From positions 247,032 through 311,031 of the forward strand of contig NZ_JAGYPL010000003.1 of assembly GCF_018343715.1 (NCBI RefSeq): a stretch of 64,000 nt of DNA, given 5' to 3'. Positions 17,445-29,823 of this stretch are shown piece after piece (positions within the stretch are counted from its first letter, which is position 1; every line of letters begins with the position of its first letter). Origin of the DNA: Bacillus sp. FJAT-49711 (GTDB taxonomy: Bacteria > Bacillota > Bacilli > Bacillales > Bacillaceae_C). The notes beneath the pieces are model-generated. The model did not search any database. It was not told the DNA's origin and saw nothing but the letters and a program-made list of their open reading frames with translations. Made by a program: the position numbers and the translations under genes.

Positions 17445-19619
17445 TTACGCTCGGTTCTTGTCCCTATGTGTCAAAATCAAGATTGAAGGCAAGAAAATTC
17501 CTCGAATTAAAAATGTATCAAGCAAAATTCCCATCGCCATCGTAAAGCCGAATAAGAATAATTCTTGTAAGGGCTGCGTCATTAATACCGCAAAGGTTGC
17601 TGCCAAAATTAAGCCAGCTGACGAAATGACTCCACCTGTTAAAGCAACGCCTTTTCCAACCGCCTCTTTCCAAGGAAGTCTTTGCGCCTCTTCGCGTATG
17701 CGCGAAACGAGCATGATATTATAGTCGATTCCTAACGCCACCATGAAAACGAATGTATACACTGGAAGTCGATAGCTAATGGCCTCGAAGCCCATCAAAT
17801 GATGGAAAATCCACCAACCAAATCCGAGAGTAGAAAAGTACGATAATAATATGGTCGACATCATTAAAATTGGCATTAGAACGGATTGTGTTTGAAAGCC
17901 AAGGACAAGAGTAAGTAATATTGTGACAAGTGAAAACAACATGATGATGTCTCGTTCATTCATTTTCCTTACATCAACTTGTTGTGCTGTTTGTCCTCCA
18001 ATATGCATTTTTACATCCTTTGAAGAAAAACCACTTTCTTTTAATAATATGTTTGCTGAATCACGCAGCTTTTGAACAGCGTCGAGCGCCCCTGTATCAT
18101 ATGGGTTATGATCTAAAATCAACTGCAGCTGAATCGTTTTTTCTGATTTAGATAAAAAATTTCGCGGCAGGCTGTTCTGATCCGTTATGAATGGAGTAAC
18201 AGAACTAACACCCGGTTGACTTTCTAATTTTTTTACAAGATTATTAACATTTTTGAAAAAATCATGATTTAATTTAAATTCTTTATTGGATTGCAACACG
18301 ATATTCACAGGAGCCAATTGCCCTGCAGGATAATTTTTCTCTAACAACTCGAATCCTTGCCGCGAAGGCATGTCCTCTGGAAATGATTTTAATAGATTAA
18401 AAGAATATTTTATTGAGGAAAAGTTAAAGGCACCAATTAATAAAACGGTAAGCAGAATACAAGCTATGACAGCAGGTCGCTTAATGACTAGTTTGCTTAT
18501 TTTATTCCAAACTCCAATTTTAACCTTAGCAGCACTTTCAACCTGTGGAACAAATGGCCAAAACGCTTTTCGACCCATTAAGGCAAATATGCTCGGTATT
18601 AGCGTGAGGCCCGCTAGCAAAATGACAATGACCGCTACCGAAAATACGGGTGCGAAATGATTATATGGCTGGAACACTGTGACAAATAAAGCCAGCATGG
18701 CAAGAAATACGGTTCCACCACTAAACACGATCGGTTCAGAAACATGGTAGATGGCTTCACTCATTGCAGCGTATTTAGATTCCTGTTTTTTTAATTCTTC
18801 ACGATATCTTGAAAAAACAAATAGGCTATAATCTGTTAAAACAGCAAACAGTAAGACTAGCATAATGGAAATTGCGGAACTATCCACTGTGAACCAGCCG
18901 TACTTTCCAGCTACTCCTAAAACACGGTCCACCACTCCATATACAATCCCTGCAATGAAAAGTGGAGTAATCGCTAGTAACGGAGAGCGATAAATTAAGA
19001 TTAAGATAATAAAAATTAATCCTACAGTCGCAAGCATTAATACGATATCCGCATTTTTAAATAAGGAGATTGTATCAGCTGATATTCCGGCAGGTCCAGT
19101 GATTTCAAACTGCATTCCTTCTACACCAATCGCATCGACTTTTTCCCTTACCTGATCCAAGGTTTTAAGGGTAATATCTGTATCTAAATCAGGCTCCAAC
19201 GAAAGGTTAAAAAGGAGAGTCGATCCGTCATCGGAAAACATCTCATCTTGAACATTTTCTGGAAATTGATGAAAAGGTAATGCGTTTAAAATATATTTAG
19301 GCTTTTCATCGGAGGCTAGCCACTCGCTTAATTTGGCTATCTTTTCACGATCTTCATTTGTGATTTTTTCATTCCGATGAAAAACGAGAAGAGCCGGCAT
19401 TCCGTCAATACTGGAAAATTGTTTTTTAACAATATGATCCGCAATTTCTGAAGGAGCGTCGCCACTTACACTCGCTTCTTTACTATTCACAGCATATTCC
19501 TTCGCACCTGGCGCGAACACGCTGAATAACAATACTGCTAGAAGCCAAGCAACGATTGTAATCTTTGCTCCTTTTGAACTACTTGAAAATTTTACTAGTT
19601 TTCGAAATGGTCGAAGCAT
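17445..19619 (-). CDS. MMPL family RND-type transporter
   Basis: About 724 residues. Two repeated halves each have a leading helix, a large extracytoplasmic domain and five further helices. The proton-relay Asp in each half lies in LLFAVLTDYSLFVFSRYREE and MVALGIDYNIMLVSRIREE, the two MMPL signatures. Family members export lipids or drugs; B. subtilis YdgH is a comparable protein. The start at 19619 (MLRPFRKL) was preferred to 19628 because GGAG lies 9 bases before it rather than touching it. It heads a run with ctaG and a two-component system. Confidence 0.92.
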   Translation of the reverse strand: MLRPFRKLVKFSSSSKGAKITIVAWLLAVLLFSVFAPGAKEYAVNSKEASVSGDAPSEIADHIVKKQFSSIDGMPALLVFHRNEKITNEDREKIAKLSEWLASDEKPKYILNALPFHQFPENVQDEMFSDDGSTLLFNLSLEPDLDTDITLKTLDQVREKVDAIGVEGMQFEITGPAGISADTISLFKNADIVLMLATVGLIFIILILIYRSPLLAITPLFIAGIVYGVVDRVLGVAGKYGWFTVDSSAISIMLVLLFAVLTDYSLFVFSRYREELKKQESKYAAMSEAIYHVSEPIVFSGGTVFLAMLALFVTVFQPYNHFAPVFSVAVIVILLAGLTLIPSIFALMGRKAFWPFVPQVESAAKVKIGVWNKISKLVIKRPAVIACILLTVLLIGAFNFSSIKYSFNLLKSFPEDMPSRQGFELLEKNYPAGQLAPVNIVLQSNKEFKLNHDFFKNVNNLVKKLESQPGVSSVTPFITDQNSLPRNFLSKSEKTIQLQLILDHNPYDTGALDAVQKLRDSANILLKESGFSSKDVKMHIGGQTAQQVDVRKMNERDIIMLFSLVTILLTLVLGFQTQSVLMPILMMSTILLSYFSTLGFGWWIFHHLMGFEAISYRLPVYTFVFMVALGIDYNIMLVSRIREEAQRLPWKEAVGKGVALTGGVISSAGLILAATFAVLMTQPLQELFLFGFTMAMGILLDTFLIRGIFLPSILILTHRDKNRA

Positions 19620-19857
19620 GTCATTCATCTCCTACAATTTAAGGTCAGCCTCATAGTAGGAAATGAATATGAACGGAGTATGAATAGGAGATTTCGTTTA
19701 CTGCTAAAGCTAAATCTTCTTGCCCTCATATGAACTTGTAAAAAATAGTATCCATTCTTTACTGTTTTTTGAAATAAATTCTTTACAGTTTTGCAAATGA
19801 ATTACAGTATTATTCCGGAATTTGCCACAAATGCGATGCGCATTCATTCAATACGCA

Positions 19858-20655
19858 TCAATAATTGTGTTGCACATTACTTTTTTTAATGCTTGGTGAA
19901 ACCACATACTCCCTAGCTTCCACACACTCCTCGCAATTATCTCCACATAAAAAATAAAACGGGTTTTTCTTTAACTCTACACTTGCAACTTCAACGACAT
20001 CCTTTGCTTTCATAAATTGGCACGTACCATTGCCAATTTTTTGTATAGTAAGGCAACCCTTTTCTTTTAAAAGCGACTCCATCTTATTAAAGTTTTGACA
20101 ACAATGGTTGATGATTGGAATTTCAATTTTTTCGACCTTTCCGTCCCTTGACATCAACATCGTAGAGTATGTTCTATACGGCACATCATTTAAAGATTCC
20201 GCCAAATGGATCGTAGTATTGGAATCATGGGAAACACCAAACAAAAGAATCCTTCCATCAAGCTGATACGCTTTTCCGATTGGACTTTTAATTCCTTCCG
20301 GTTGATCTATTAGTTGTTCGGCGACAATTTCCGGTGCATGCTTCCCATATGCCGCAAACGCACTATTTGGATGAACACTTCTAAGCACCCCCGGCATTCT
20401 CCAAAATGTTTCAGCGACAATCCCCATATCATCCGTTGGAGTCGTTTTGGGATCAAATACTTCGTCGCCACTTGTCATTGATGGCATGACGAGTGTCCCT
20501 TCATCCCCCAAAATGTCTAGTAAACTTTCAATCACCGCGTCTGGGCCGCCCTCTATATATCCAATGTTTCGTAGTGATGTATGGACGACAAGCACCATCC
20601 CTTCTTTTACTCCAATTCTTTTAAAATCTCCAACTAATTGATTTTTAGTAAGCAT
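19858..20655 (-). CDS. AAC(3)-type aminoglycoside N-acetyltransferase family protein (YokD-like)
   Basis: 265 residues. The fold is recognised by MVLVVHTSLRNIGYIEGGPD, GDEGTLVMPSMT, VHPNSAFAAYGKHA and LLFGVSHDSNTTIHLAE. Family enzymes transfer an acetyl group from acetyl-CoA to an amine. Chromosomal Bacillus members such as YokD have no proven antibiotic role, so resistance should not be assumed. The start at 20655 (MLTKNQLVGDF) fits the family length; upstream in-frame starts to 20703 would add an unsupported 16 residues. The C-terminus has a Cys cluster, CGDNCEECVEARE, which could bind metal. Confidence 0.85.
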   Translation of the reverse strand: MLTKNQLVGDFKRIGVKEGMVLVVHTSLRNIGYIEGGPDAVIESLLDILGDEGTLVMPSMTSGDEVFDPKTTPTDDMGIVAETFWRMPGVLRSVHPNSAFAAYGKHAPEIVAEQLIDQPEGIKSPIGKAYQLDGRILLFGVSHDSNTTIHLAESLNDVPYRTYSTMLMSRDGKVEKIEIPIINHCCQNFNKMESLLKEKGCLTIQKIGNGTCQFMKAKDVVEVASVELKKNPFYFLCGDNCEECVEAREYVVSPSIKKSNVQHNY

Positions 20656-20795
20656 GTACCCACCAACCATTTTCGTTTTCATCATTATATAATTTGCGCC
20701 CAATTATGAAAAGCTTTCCAAAAACAGTTGACAATGATTTTTAAATGTTATATGGTTAATTACATAAGTAACTAACCAATACGGTGGTGGACCAA

Positions 20796-21164
20796 ATGAA
20801 GCATTTAATTGATGATAGGCGGCCCATTTTTATCCAAATTGCAGAGCGTATAGAGGATGACATCATCGAAGGCGGATTGCCGGAAGAATCCCAAGTTCCT
20901 TCAACGAATCAGTTCGCTCACTTTTATAAAATCAATCCAGCCACAGCTGCGAAAGGCGTAAATTTACTGGTTGACGAAGGCATCTTATATAAAAAGCGGG
21001 GTATCGGAATGTTTGTTGCAGAAGGAGCACGGTTGAAAGTCATTGAAAAGCGAAAAAAGCAGTTTTTCGAGCAATATGTCGTGACGATGATACAGGAAGC
21101 TGAAAAGTTAGGAATAACAGCTGAACAACTGATGGATATGATTCGGAAAGGAGATCGAAAATGA
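20796..21164 (+). CDS. GntR-family repressor, YtrA type
   Basis: 122 residues: a winged-helix domain (PIFIQIAERIEDDIIEG, VPSTNQFAHFYKINPATAAKG) followed by only a short helical tail, the YtrA layout, with no ligand domain. GGTGGTGG lies 5 bases before the ATG. It overlaps the following ATPase gene by 4 bases. YtrA-type regulators usually repress their own ABC operon and respond to cell-wall antibiotics; that role here is inferred from context. Confidence 0.9.
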   Translation: MKHLIDDRRPIFIQIAERIEDDIIEGGLPEESQVPSTNQFAHFYKINPATAAKGVNLLVDEGILYKKRGIGMFVAEGARLKVIEKRKKQFFEQYVVTMIQEAEKLGITAEQLMDMIRKGDRK

Positions 21165-22048
21165 TGAATGAAGTGGTTAAGGTCAGTAAGCTTAATAAAT
21201 TTTATAATGACCATAAAGCAATCCAAGATATTAGCTTTTCAATTGATGAAAATAAAATTTATGGGCTGCTTGGTAGAAATGGTGCCGGAAAAACAACTTT
21301 AATGAAAATGATTACGGCGCAGATATTTCATACTAATGGAGATTTAAACGTATTTGGAGAAGAACCATATGAAAATGCGAAAGTACTTAAACAAATTTGT
21401 TTTATAAAAGAGAGTCAAAAATACCCTGACAATTTTAATGTCCGTGATATTTTGGAAGTATCAAAGAGTTTTTTTCCAAATTGGGATGAGGAGTATGCAT
21501 ACTCCTTAGTCGAAGAATTCAACCTTCCACTAAAGAAGAAAAATAGAGGACTTTCCCGAGGAATGCATTCAGCGCTTGGTATCGTAATTGGTCTTGCAAG
21601 TAGGGCACCACTCACCATTTTTGATGAACCATATCTAGGTTTGGACGCTGTTTCGAGGGAATTATTTTACAACCGTTTGATGGAGGATTACACTGAGCAT
21701 CCCCGGACAATTATTTTATCTACCCATCTTATTGATGAAGTAAGTAATTTGCTGGAACATGTTTTAGTCATTGATAAAGGAAGATTAATCATCGACGAAG
21801 ATGCCGAGAACTTGAGAGGCAAGGCTTTTACCGTAACAGGGCAAAAAGCAAAGGTAGAGGCATTTATTTCCGGAAAAGAAGTCATTCATCGTGAGTCATT
21901 TGGCGGGCTGCTTTCAGCGACTGTAATAGGTACCACAAATGATAATATCCATATTCCGGAACTTGAAATAACCCCTGTTTCCTTGCAGCAGTTAATTGTC
22001 CATTTAACAAAAGGAAAATCTGATAAACAAAGTGGGGTGGCGAAATGA
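21161..22048 (+). CDS. ABC transporter ATP-binding protein (YtrB-like)
   Basis: 295 residues with Walker [16 protein letters not shown], a divergent signature LSRGMHSALGIVIGLA in place of LSGGQ, and Walker B LTIFDEPYLGLDAV. A C-terminal extension of about 80 residues follows the switch His (STHL). It overlaps the GntR gene upstream and the permease gene downstream by 4 bases each. The unusual LSRGM signature is typical of small drug or peptide-antibiotic ABC systems regulated by YtrA-type repressors. Confidence 0.93.
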   Translation: MMNEVVKVSKLNKFYNDHKAIQDISFSIDENKIYGLLGRNGAGKTTLMKMITAQIFHTNGDLNVFGEEPYENAKVLKQICFIKESQKYPDNFNVRDILEVSKSFFPNWDEEYAYSLVEEFNLPLKKKNRGLSRGMHSALGIVIGLASRAPLTIFDEPYLGLDAVSRELFYNRLMEDYTEHPRTIILSTHLIDEVSNLLEHVLVIDKGRLIIDEDAENLRGKAFTVTGQKAKVEAFISGKEVIHRESFGGLLSATVIGTTNDNIHIPELEITPVSLQQLIVHLTKGKSDKQSGVAK

Positions 22049-22731
22049 ATATTCAAAGTGTTTTAAAAATGCATCGCCGGGATAAGTGGGGTTGGTTCTT
22101 AATTCCAAACATCATAGTATTCTCCGTTTTCATTGTAAATTTAATCGTTAGCTTTTTTATTACACCAGAAGAAGCGTATTACACAGGCGGAGGATTTTCA
22201 TATTTGTTTGTATACATGTTAATAGCTGGAATATTAGTAATGGCACAAACATTTCCATATGCCATTAGCATGTCCGTCAGAAGAACAGATTTCTTTATCG
22301 GTACAGCTGTAATGGGATCAATCATGAGTTTCTTCTACGCCATACTTTTACTCATTTGTTCAGTAGTTGAAAAATGGACGATTGGCTGGGGAGGAAAATT
22401 CCACTTCTTCCATTTTCCATATTTGAATGATGGAACACTTTTAGAACAATTCGTCATCTATTTCATTTTATTACTTAATGTATTTTTCCTTGGATTAATG
22501 ATTTCCAGCTTCACGCGTCGTTTTGGAAAAAAAGGACTGTTTATCGCTGCTATAGCCTTATTATTGATTGCAAGTGTCGCAGCATTACTTGTAACGTATT
22601 ATGAACATTGGATGGATATGATTCATTGGATTATTGATCACACTGCCGTCCAACTATCATACTGGCTCATTATACCTACACTGATTTACTTTGTCTTTTC
22701 GTACTTATTCTTGAGAAGGGCAACTGTTTAA
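22045..22731 (+). CDS. ABC transporter permease subunit
   Basis: This 228-residue membrane protein has six hydrophobic helices and no other recognisable motif. It is translationally coupled to the ATPase gene, so it is the membrane partner of that transporter. The substrate is unknown; a role in sensing or resisting cell-wall-active compounds is only suggested by the YtrA-type regulator. Confidence 0.85.
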   Translation: MNIQSVLKMHRRDKWGWFLIPNIIVFSVFIVNLIVSFFITPEEAYYTGGGFSYLFVYMLIAGILVMAQTFPYAISMSVRRTDFFIGTAVMGSIMSFFYAILLLICSVVEKWTIGWGGKFHFFHFPYLNDGTLLEQFVIYFILLLNVFFLGLMISSFTRRFGKKGLFIAAIALLLIASVAALLVTYYEHWMDMIHWIIDHTAVQLSYWLIIPTLIYFVFSYLFLRRATV

Positions 22732-22737
22732 AAAAAC

Positions 22738-22777
22738 GCCTAGCGATGCTGACCCAATGTATCGCTAGGCATTTTTA
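22738..22777 (+). terminator. Terminator of the GntR-ABC operon
   Basis: GCCTAGCGAT pairs perfectly with ATCGCTAGGC and is followed by ATTTTTATATTT, starting 7 bases after the permease stop. Confidence 0.92.
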
Positions 22778-22794
22778 TATTTAATGGAAGGAAG

Positions 22795-23304
22795 TTGGAC
22801 AGTTCTCCAGCTTATTTTAGAATTTTGTCAATCACAGCAACGGTGATGGACAAATCTAGTATTTATTTCACACTTTTGTCCATCATAACACTGATGATGG
22901 ACAATTCCACTGCTTATTACAGAATTTTGTCAATCATAGTAACGGTGATGGACAAATCTAGCATTTATTTCACATTTTTGTCCATCATAACGCAGATGAT
23001 GGACAGTTCCACTGCTTATTTTATAATTTTGTCAATCACAGCAACGGTGATGGACAAATCTAGTATTTATTTCACACTTTTGTCCATCATAACACTGATG
23101 ATGGACAATTCCACTGCTTATTACAGAATTTTGTCAATCATAGTAACGGTGATGGACAAATCTAGCATTTATTTCACATTTTTGTCCATCATAACGCAGA
23201 TGATGGACAGTTCCACTGCTTATTTTATAATTTTGTCCATCATAACACTGATGATGGACAATTCCACTGCTTATTCTAGAATTTTGTCCATTATAGCATT
23301 GGAG
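22795..23304. repeat. Tandem array of ten 51-bp units with a hairpin at each unit boundary
   Basis: Ten head-to-tail 51-bp units fill this stretch. Two unit types alternate, and units 2-4 recur in the same order as units 6-8, so there is also a 204-bp period. Across most boundaries the sequence is palindromic: TTGTCCATCAT and ATGATGGACAA form an 11-bp stem with a 7-base loop. Alternate boundaries have the one-mismatch version TTGTCAATCA / TGATGGACAA. The stretches between hairpins are two recurring sequences, not unique spacers, so it is not a CRISPR array. The units stay open in one plus frame because 51 is divisible by three (unit pattern MDNSTAYYRILSIIVTV). I do not regard that as a gene. 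From 23305 to 23590 I see no gene. Confidence 0.95.
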
Positions 23305-23590
23305 ATGAATATTCCTACTACTCCAATAAAATATGAGACTTTCTCGTTTTTTTAAATCGATTACTTTGAGCATCAAAAAGACCATAATGCCTATTTTTGC
23401 ACCCCTTCCCCTCCCTTCATACAATTAGACGGACAAAAGCAGATTGTATTACAAATCATGTTAGTATCTAGTAAAACAATATATTATAGGCATTGAACCC
23501 TCTAGATTTATTCGCAGGTGAGATTCTGAAGTTGGACAGCTAAAGATTAAGTTAAAACTAGAAGAATATAAAGATATGTTTTCATCAATT

Positions 23591-23640
23591 AAAAAAGCCA
23601 CTCAGTCCACCAAATCAAGATTCGGTAGGAATGAGTAGCT
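23591..23640 (-). terminator. Terminator of the ilv-leu operon
   Basis: On the reverse strand AGCTACTCA and TGAGTGGCT (one mismatch) form a stem followed by TTTTTT, 11 bases past the leuD stop. Confidence 0.85.
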
Positions 23641-23651
23641 TAATTTTACTT

Positions 23652-24230
23652 TTAACGATTTTCATATGCTGCAATTTTGTCTTCAAGCTGCAATGTTAAG
23701 GCGATTTCGTCCCAGCCGTTTAATAGCATTTGACGGCGGTATGGGTCGACTTTGAATGAGTAAGTGTCTCCGTCCTCTGTCACAACGGTTTCTGTTTCAA
23801 GGGAGACGGTGATTTTTAATGGTTTTTCCTTTGATTTTTTTAGTAAATCTTCAACATCAGCTTCAGATAATTGGATTGGGAGTAGGCCATTTTTGAAGCT
23901 GTTGTTAAAAAAGATATCCGCAAAGCTCATTGCGATGATGACTCTGAATCCGTAATCACCGAGTGCCCACGGTGCGTGCTCACGTGATGAACCGCAGCCA
24001 AAGTTTTCTCGAGCGATTAAAATTTCACTTCCGGCATACTCTTCATTATTCAGTTCAAAGTCCGCTCTTTCCACTCCATTATCATCGTAGCGCCAATGAT
24101 AAAAAAGGTATTTTCCAAATCCGGTACGCTCAATTCTTTTTAAAAATTGCTTTGGTATGATTTGGTCCGTATCTACATTTGAACGATCCAACGGAGCAAG
24201 TACGCTCGTTACTTCTTTGATCGGCCTCAT
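23652..24230 (-). CDS. leuD: 3-isopropylmalate dehydratase small subunit
   Basis: 192 residues with [18 protein letters not shown] near the N-terminus and [13 protein letters not shown], the aconitase swivel-domain motifs. With LeuC it isomerises 2-isopropylmalate to 3-isopropylmalate in leucine synthesis. It overlaps leuC by 4 bases and is the last gene of the ilv-leu operon, just before a terminator. Confidence 0.97.
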   Translation of the reverse strand: MRPIKEVTSVLAPLDRSNVDTDQIIPKQFLKRIERTGFGKYLFYHWRYDDNGVERADFELNNEEYAGSEILIARENFGCGSSREHAPWALGDYGFRVIIAMSFADIFFNNSFKNGLLPIQLSEADVEDLLKKSKEKPLKITVSLETETVVTEDGDTYSFKVDPYRRQMLLNGWDEIALTLQLEDKIAAYENR

Positions 24231-25642
24231 ACAAGCGCCCCCTCTTGTTTAAAAGTACGAACATCAACGAAGCGACCAGCAATGGCAGCAGCTGCTGCCA
24301 TCGCAGGACTGACTAAGTGAGTACGTGAGCCATTTCCTTGGCGGCCTTCAAAATTACGATTGGATGTTGAAGCGCATCTCATGCCCGCTGGAACTTGGTC
24401 AGCATTCATGGCAAGGCACATGCTGCATCCAGATTCCCTCCATTCAAATCCAGCATCAAGGAAAATTTTATCTAAGCCTTCCTCTTCCGCCTGTCTCTTA
24501 ACTGAATGGGAACCAGGTACTACAATCGCATTAACGCCACTGTTCACTTTCTCACCTGCAACAATTTTAGAAGCTGCTCGTAAATCCTCGATTCGAGAAT
24601 TCGTGCAAGAACCGATGAACACATATTGAATCTCAATATCTGTCATTCTAGTTCCACCTTCAAGTCCCATATATTCAAGAGCTTTTTCAATTTCTGCCTT
24701 CTCTGCATCCGTTTTTCCATCTTTAGGACGCGGTACAGATCCATTTACGCCAACACCCATACCAGGGTTTGTACCCCATGTAACAACAGGCTCAATTTCA
24801 GATGCATCAATTTCAATGACTGCATCATACTTAGCATCAGCATCAGTTACTAGCTCGCGCCATTCTGATTTTAGCTTTTCAAATTCTTCTCCAACTGGAA
24901 CATGAGGACGACCTTCCAAATAAGCAAACGTAGTTTCGTCAGGGCTGATTAATCCAGCTTTTGCACCAGCTTCAATGGACATATTACAAACCGTCATTCG
25001 TTGTTCCATCGTTAACTTTCTGATGGCATCGCCTGTATACTCAAAAATATGGCCTGTTCCAACGTTGATTCCGTATTTCGCAATAATCGCCAAAATTAAG
25101 TCTTTTGATGTAACACCTTGGCCTAACTCGCCATTCACTTTAACTTGCATCGTTTTCGGCTCTGCTTGCCATAATGTTTGAGTCGAAAGAACATGCTCCA
25201 CTTCACTCGTTCCAATTCCAAATGCTAAAGCACCAAATGCACCATGTGTGGAAGTATGGCTGTCTCCACAAACAATTGTTTTGCCAGGTTGCGTTAATCC
25301 AAGCTCAGGGCCGATTACGTGAACGATTCCCTGGTCCGGATGACCCATACCAGCTAACGGAACTCCAAACTCCGCACAGTTTTTCTCAAGAGTTGTCATT
25401 TGCTTCTCGGAAATTGGATCTGTTACAGCTTCATTCAAACGAGTTGGAACGTTATGATCCATCGTTGCAAAAGTTAAATCTGGTCTGCGTACTTTTCTCC
25501 CGTTTAGGCGCAAACCTTCAAATGCTTGTGGAGAAGTCACTTCATGAACGAGATGAAGATCGATATATAGCAAATCTGGTTTCCCTTCTTCTCGATGAAC
25601 GACATGCTTCTCCCAAATCTTTTCAATAATCGTTTTGCCCAT
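24227..25642 (-). CDS. leuC: 3-isopropylmalate dehydratase large subunit
   Basis: 471 residues of the aconitase family. The three iron-sulfur cluster Cys residues are seen in [27 protein letters not shown] and [10 protein letters not shown]. Together with LeuD it catalyses the isopropylmalate isomerase step. It lies 11 bases after leuB and overlaps leuD by 4 bases. Length matches the family. Confidence 0.98.
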   Translation of the reverse strand: MGKTIIEKIWEKHVVHREEGKPDLLYIDLHLVHEVTSPQAFEGLRLNGRKVRRPDLTFATMDHNVPTRLNEAVTDPISEKQMTTLEKNCAEFGVPLAGMGHPDQGIVHVIGPELGLTQPGKTIVCGDSHTSTHGAFGALAFGIGTSEVEHVLSTQTLWQAEPKTMQVKVNGELGQGVTSKDLILAIIAKYGINVGTGHIFEYTGDAIRKLTMEQRMTVCNMSIEAGAKAGLISPDETTFAYLEGRPHVPVGEEFEKLKSEWRELVTDADAKYDAVIEIDASEIEPVVTWGTNPGMGVGVNGSVPRPKDGKTDAEKAEIEKALEYMGLEGGTRMTDIEIQYVFIGSCTNSRIEDLRAASKIVAGEKVNSGVNAIVVPGSHSVKRQAEEEGLDKIFLDAGFEWRESGCSMCLAMNADQVPAGMRCASTSNRNFEGRQGNGSRTHLVSPAMAAAAAIAGRFVDVRTFKQEGALV

Positions 25643-25653
25643 CTTTCTTCACC

Positions 25654-26718
25654 TCACCGTTCAATTTCGCTGACAATCTTTTCAGTCATGTCAGTCGTGG
25701 ATAATACTTGCCTTCCGATATTTTTGAATTCACTTGTACAATAGCCTGCCTCAAGAACATTTTTAACTGCCGCCTCAACCGCATTCGCTTCTTCTAACAT
25801 TCCGAACGAGCTGCGCAGCATCATTGCTGTTGATAAAATAGCTCCAAGCGGATTGGCGATATTTTTCCCGGCAATATCAGGTGCGGATCCATGAATGGGT
25901 TCATATAATCCAAAACCGTCTGCACGAAGACTAGCCGATGGCAACATTCCAAGTGAACCTGTAATGACAGAAGCTTCATCGCTTAAAATATCCCCAAACA
26001 TGTTTTCCGTTACGATTACATCAAAAGCTGCTGGATACGTGATTAATTTCATCGCTGCCGCATCTACAAGCATATGTTCATATTCTACTTCTGGGTATCT
26101 AGCTGCAACTTCTTCGACAATTTTTCTCCAAAGCTTGCTTGACTCAAGTACATTCGCTTTATCAACTGATGTTACTTTGTTCTTGCGTTGTTTTGCCAAA
26201 TCAAAGGCGTGAATGACTACACGCTCTATTTCATCACGGCCGTAAACTAAAGTATCAACTGCTTTATCGTCATCATGGAAACTTGGTTCACCGAAATACA
26301 AGCCACCTGTAAGTTCCCTTACAATCATCATGTCGACGCCTTCAGCAACTTCTTCCTTCAAAGGAGAAACAGAGAGCAGGCTTTTAAAAGCCTGTACAGG
26401 TCGGAGATTTACACTTAATTCAAAGTGTTTACGAATTTGGAGAAGCCCTCTTTCAGGTCGAAGATCAGATGGATTGTTATCCCATTTTGGTCCGCCGACT
26501 GCTCCAAGAATAATCGCATCACTTTCTTCACAAATTCGGATTGTTTCATCTGGCAATGGCTGACCAACTTTGTCAATGGCCTCTCCACCGAGCAGGCCGT
26601 ATACCCATTCAAATTCGTGATGAAAACGACGCCCAATTGCTTCTAATACTGCTAGGCTTGAATCTGTCACTTCTTTTCCTATTCCGTCTCCACGTAATAC
26701 AGCTACTCGTTTCTTCAA
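25654..26718 (-). CDS. leuB: 3-isopropylmalate dehydrogenase
   Basis: About 354 residues. RVAVLRGDGIGKEVT at the N-terminus, LRPERGLLQIRKHF, ELTGGLYFGEP, TSVDKANVLESS and GSLGMLPSASLRADG followed by YEPIHGSAPDIAGK mark it as the NAD-dependent dehydrogenase that oxidises and decarboxylates 3-isopropylmalate. Two TTG starts are possible; 26718 (MKKRVAVL) was preferred over 26724 because AAGGGG is then 9 rather than 3 bases away. It follows leuA closely. Confidence 0.97.
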   Translation of the reverse strand: MKKRVAVLRGDGIGKEVTDSSLAVLEAIGRRFHHEFEWVYGLLGGEAIDKVGQPLPDETIRICEESDAIILGAVGGPKWDNNPSDLRPERGLLQIRKHFELSVNLRPVQAFKSLLSVSPLKEEVAEGVDMMIVRELTGGLYFGEPSFHDDDKAVDTLVYGRDEIERVVIHAFDLAKQRKNKVTSVDKANVLESSKLWRKIVEEVAARYPEVEYEHMLVDAAAMKLITYPAAFDVIVTENMFGDILSDEASVITGSLGMLPSASLRADGFGLYEPIHGSAPDIAGKNIANPLGAILSTAMMLRSSFGMLEEANAVEAAVKNVLEAGYCTSEFKNIGRQVLSTTDMTEKIVSEIER

Positions 26719-26733
26719 TCTCAACTTCCCCTT

Positions 26734-29819
<3,086 letters not shown>

Positions 29820-29823
<4 letters not shown>

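Noticed and set aside
19858-20655. An antibiotic-resistance island around the AAC(3)-type gene
   Set aside because: No integrase, IS or other resistance gene adjoins it, and chromosomal YokD-type genes are normal in Bacillus.
22795-23304. CRISPR array
   Set aside because: Hairpin repeats are regularly spaced, but the intervening sequences are two recurring types, not unique spacers, and no cas genes are near.
22795-23355. An open plus-strand frame of 186 codons made of 17-residue repeats
   Set aside because: The frame is open only because the DNA unit is 51 bp. The palindromes explain the conservation better, the start is a TTG, and the opposite strand is also partly open.
25174-25629. A 151-codon plus-strand frame over leuC
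   Set aside because: Antisense shadow of leuC, with no ribosome binding site or protein motif.
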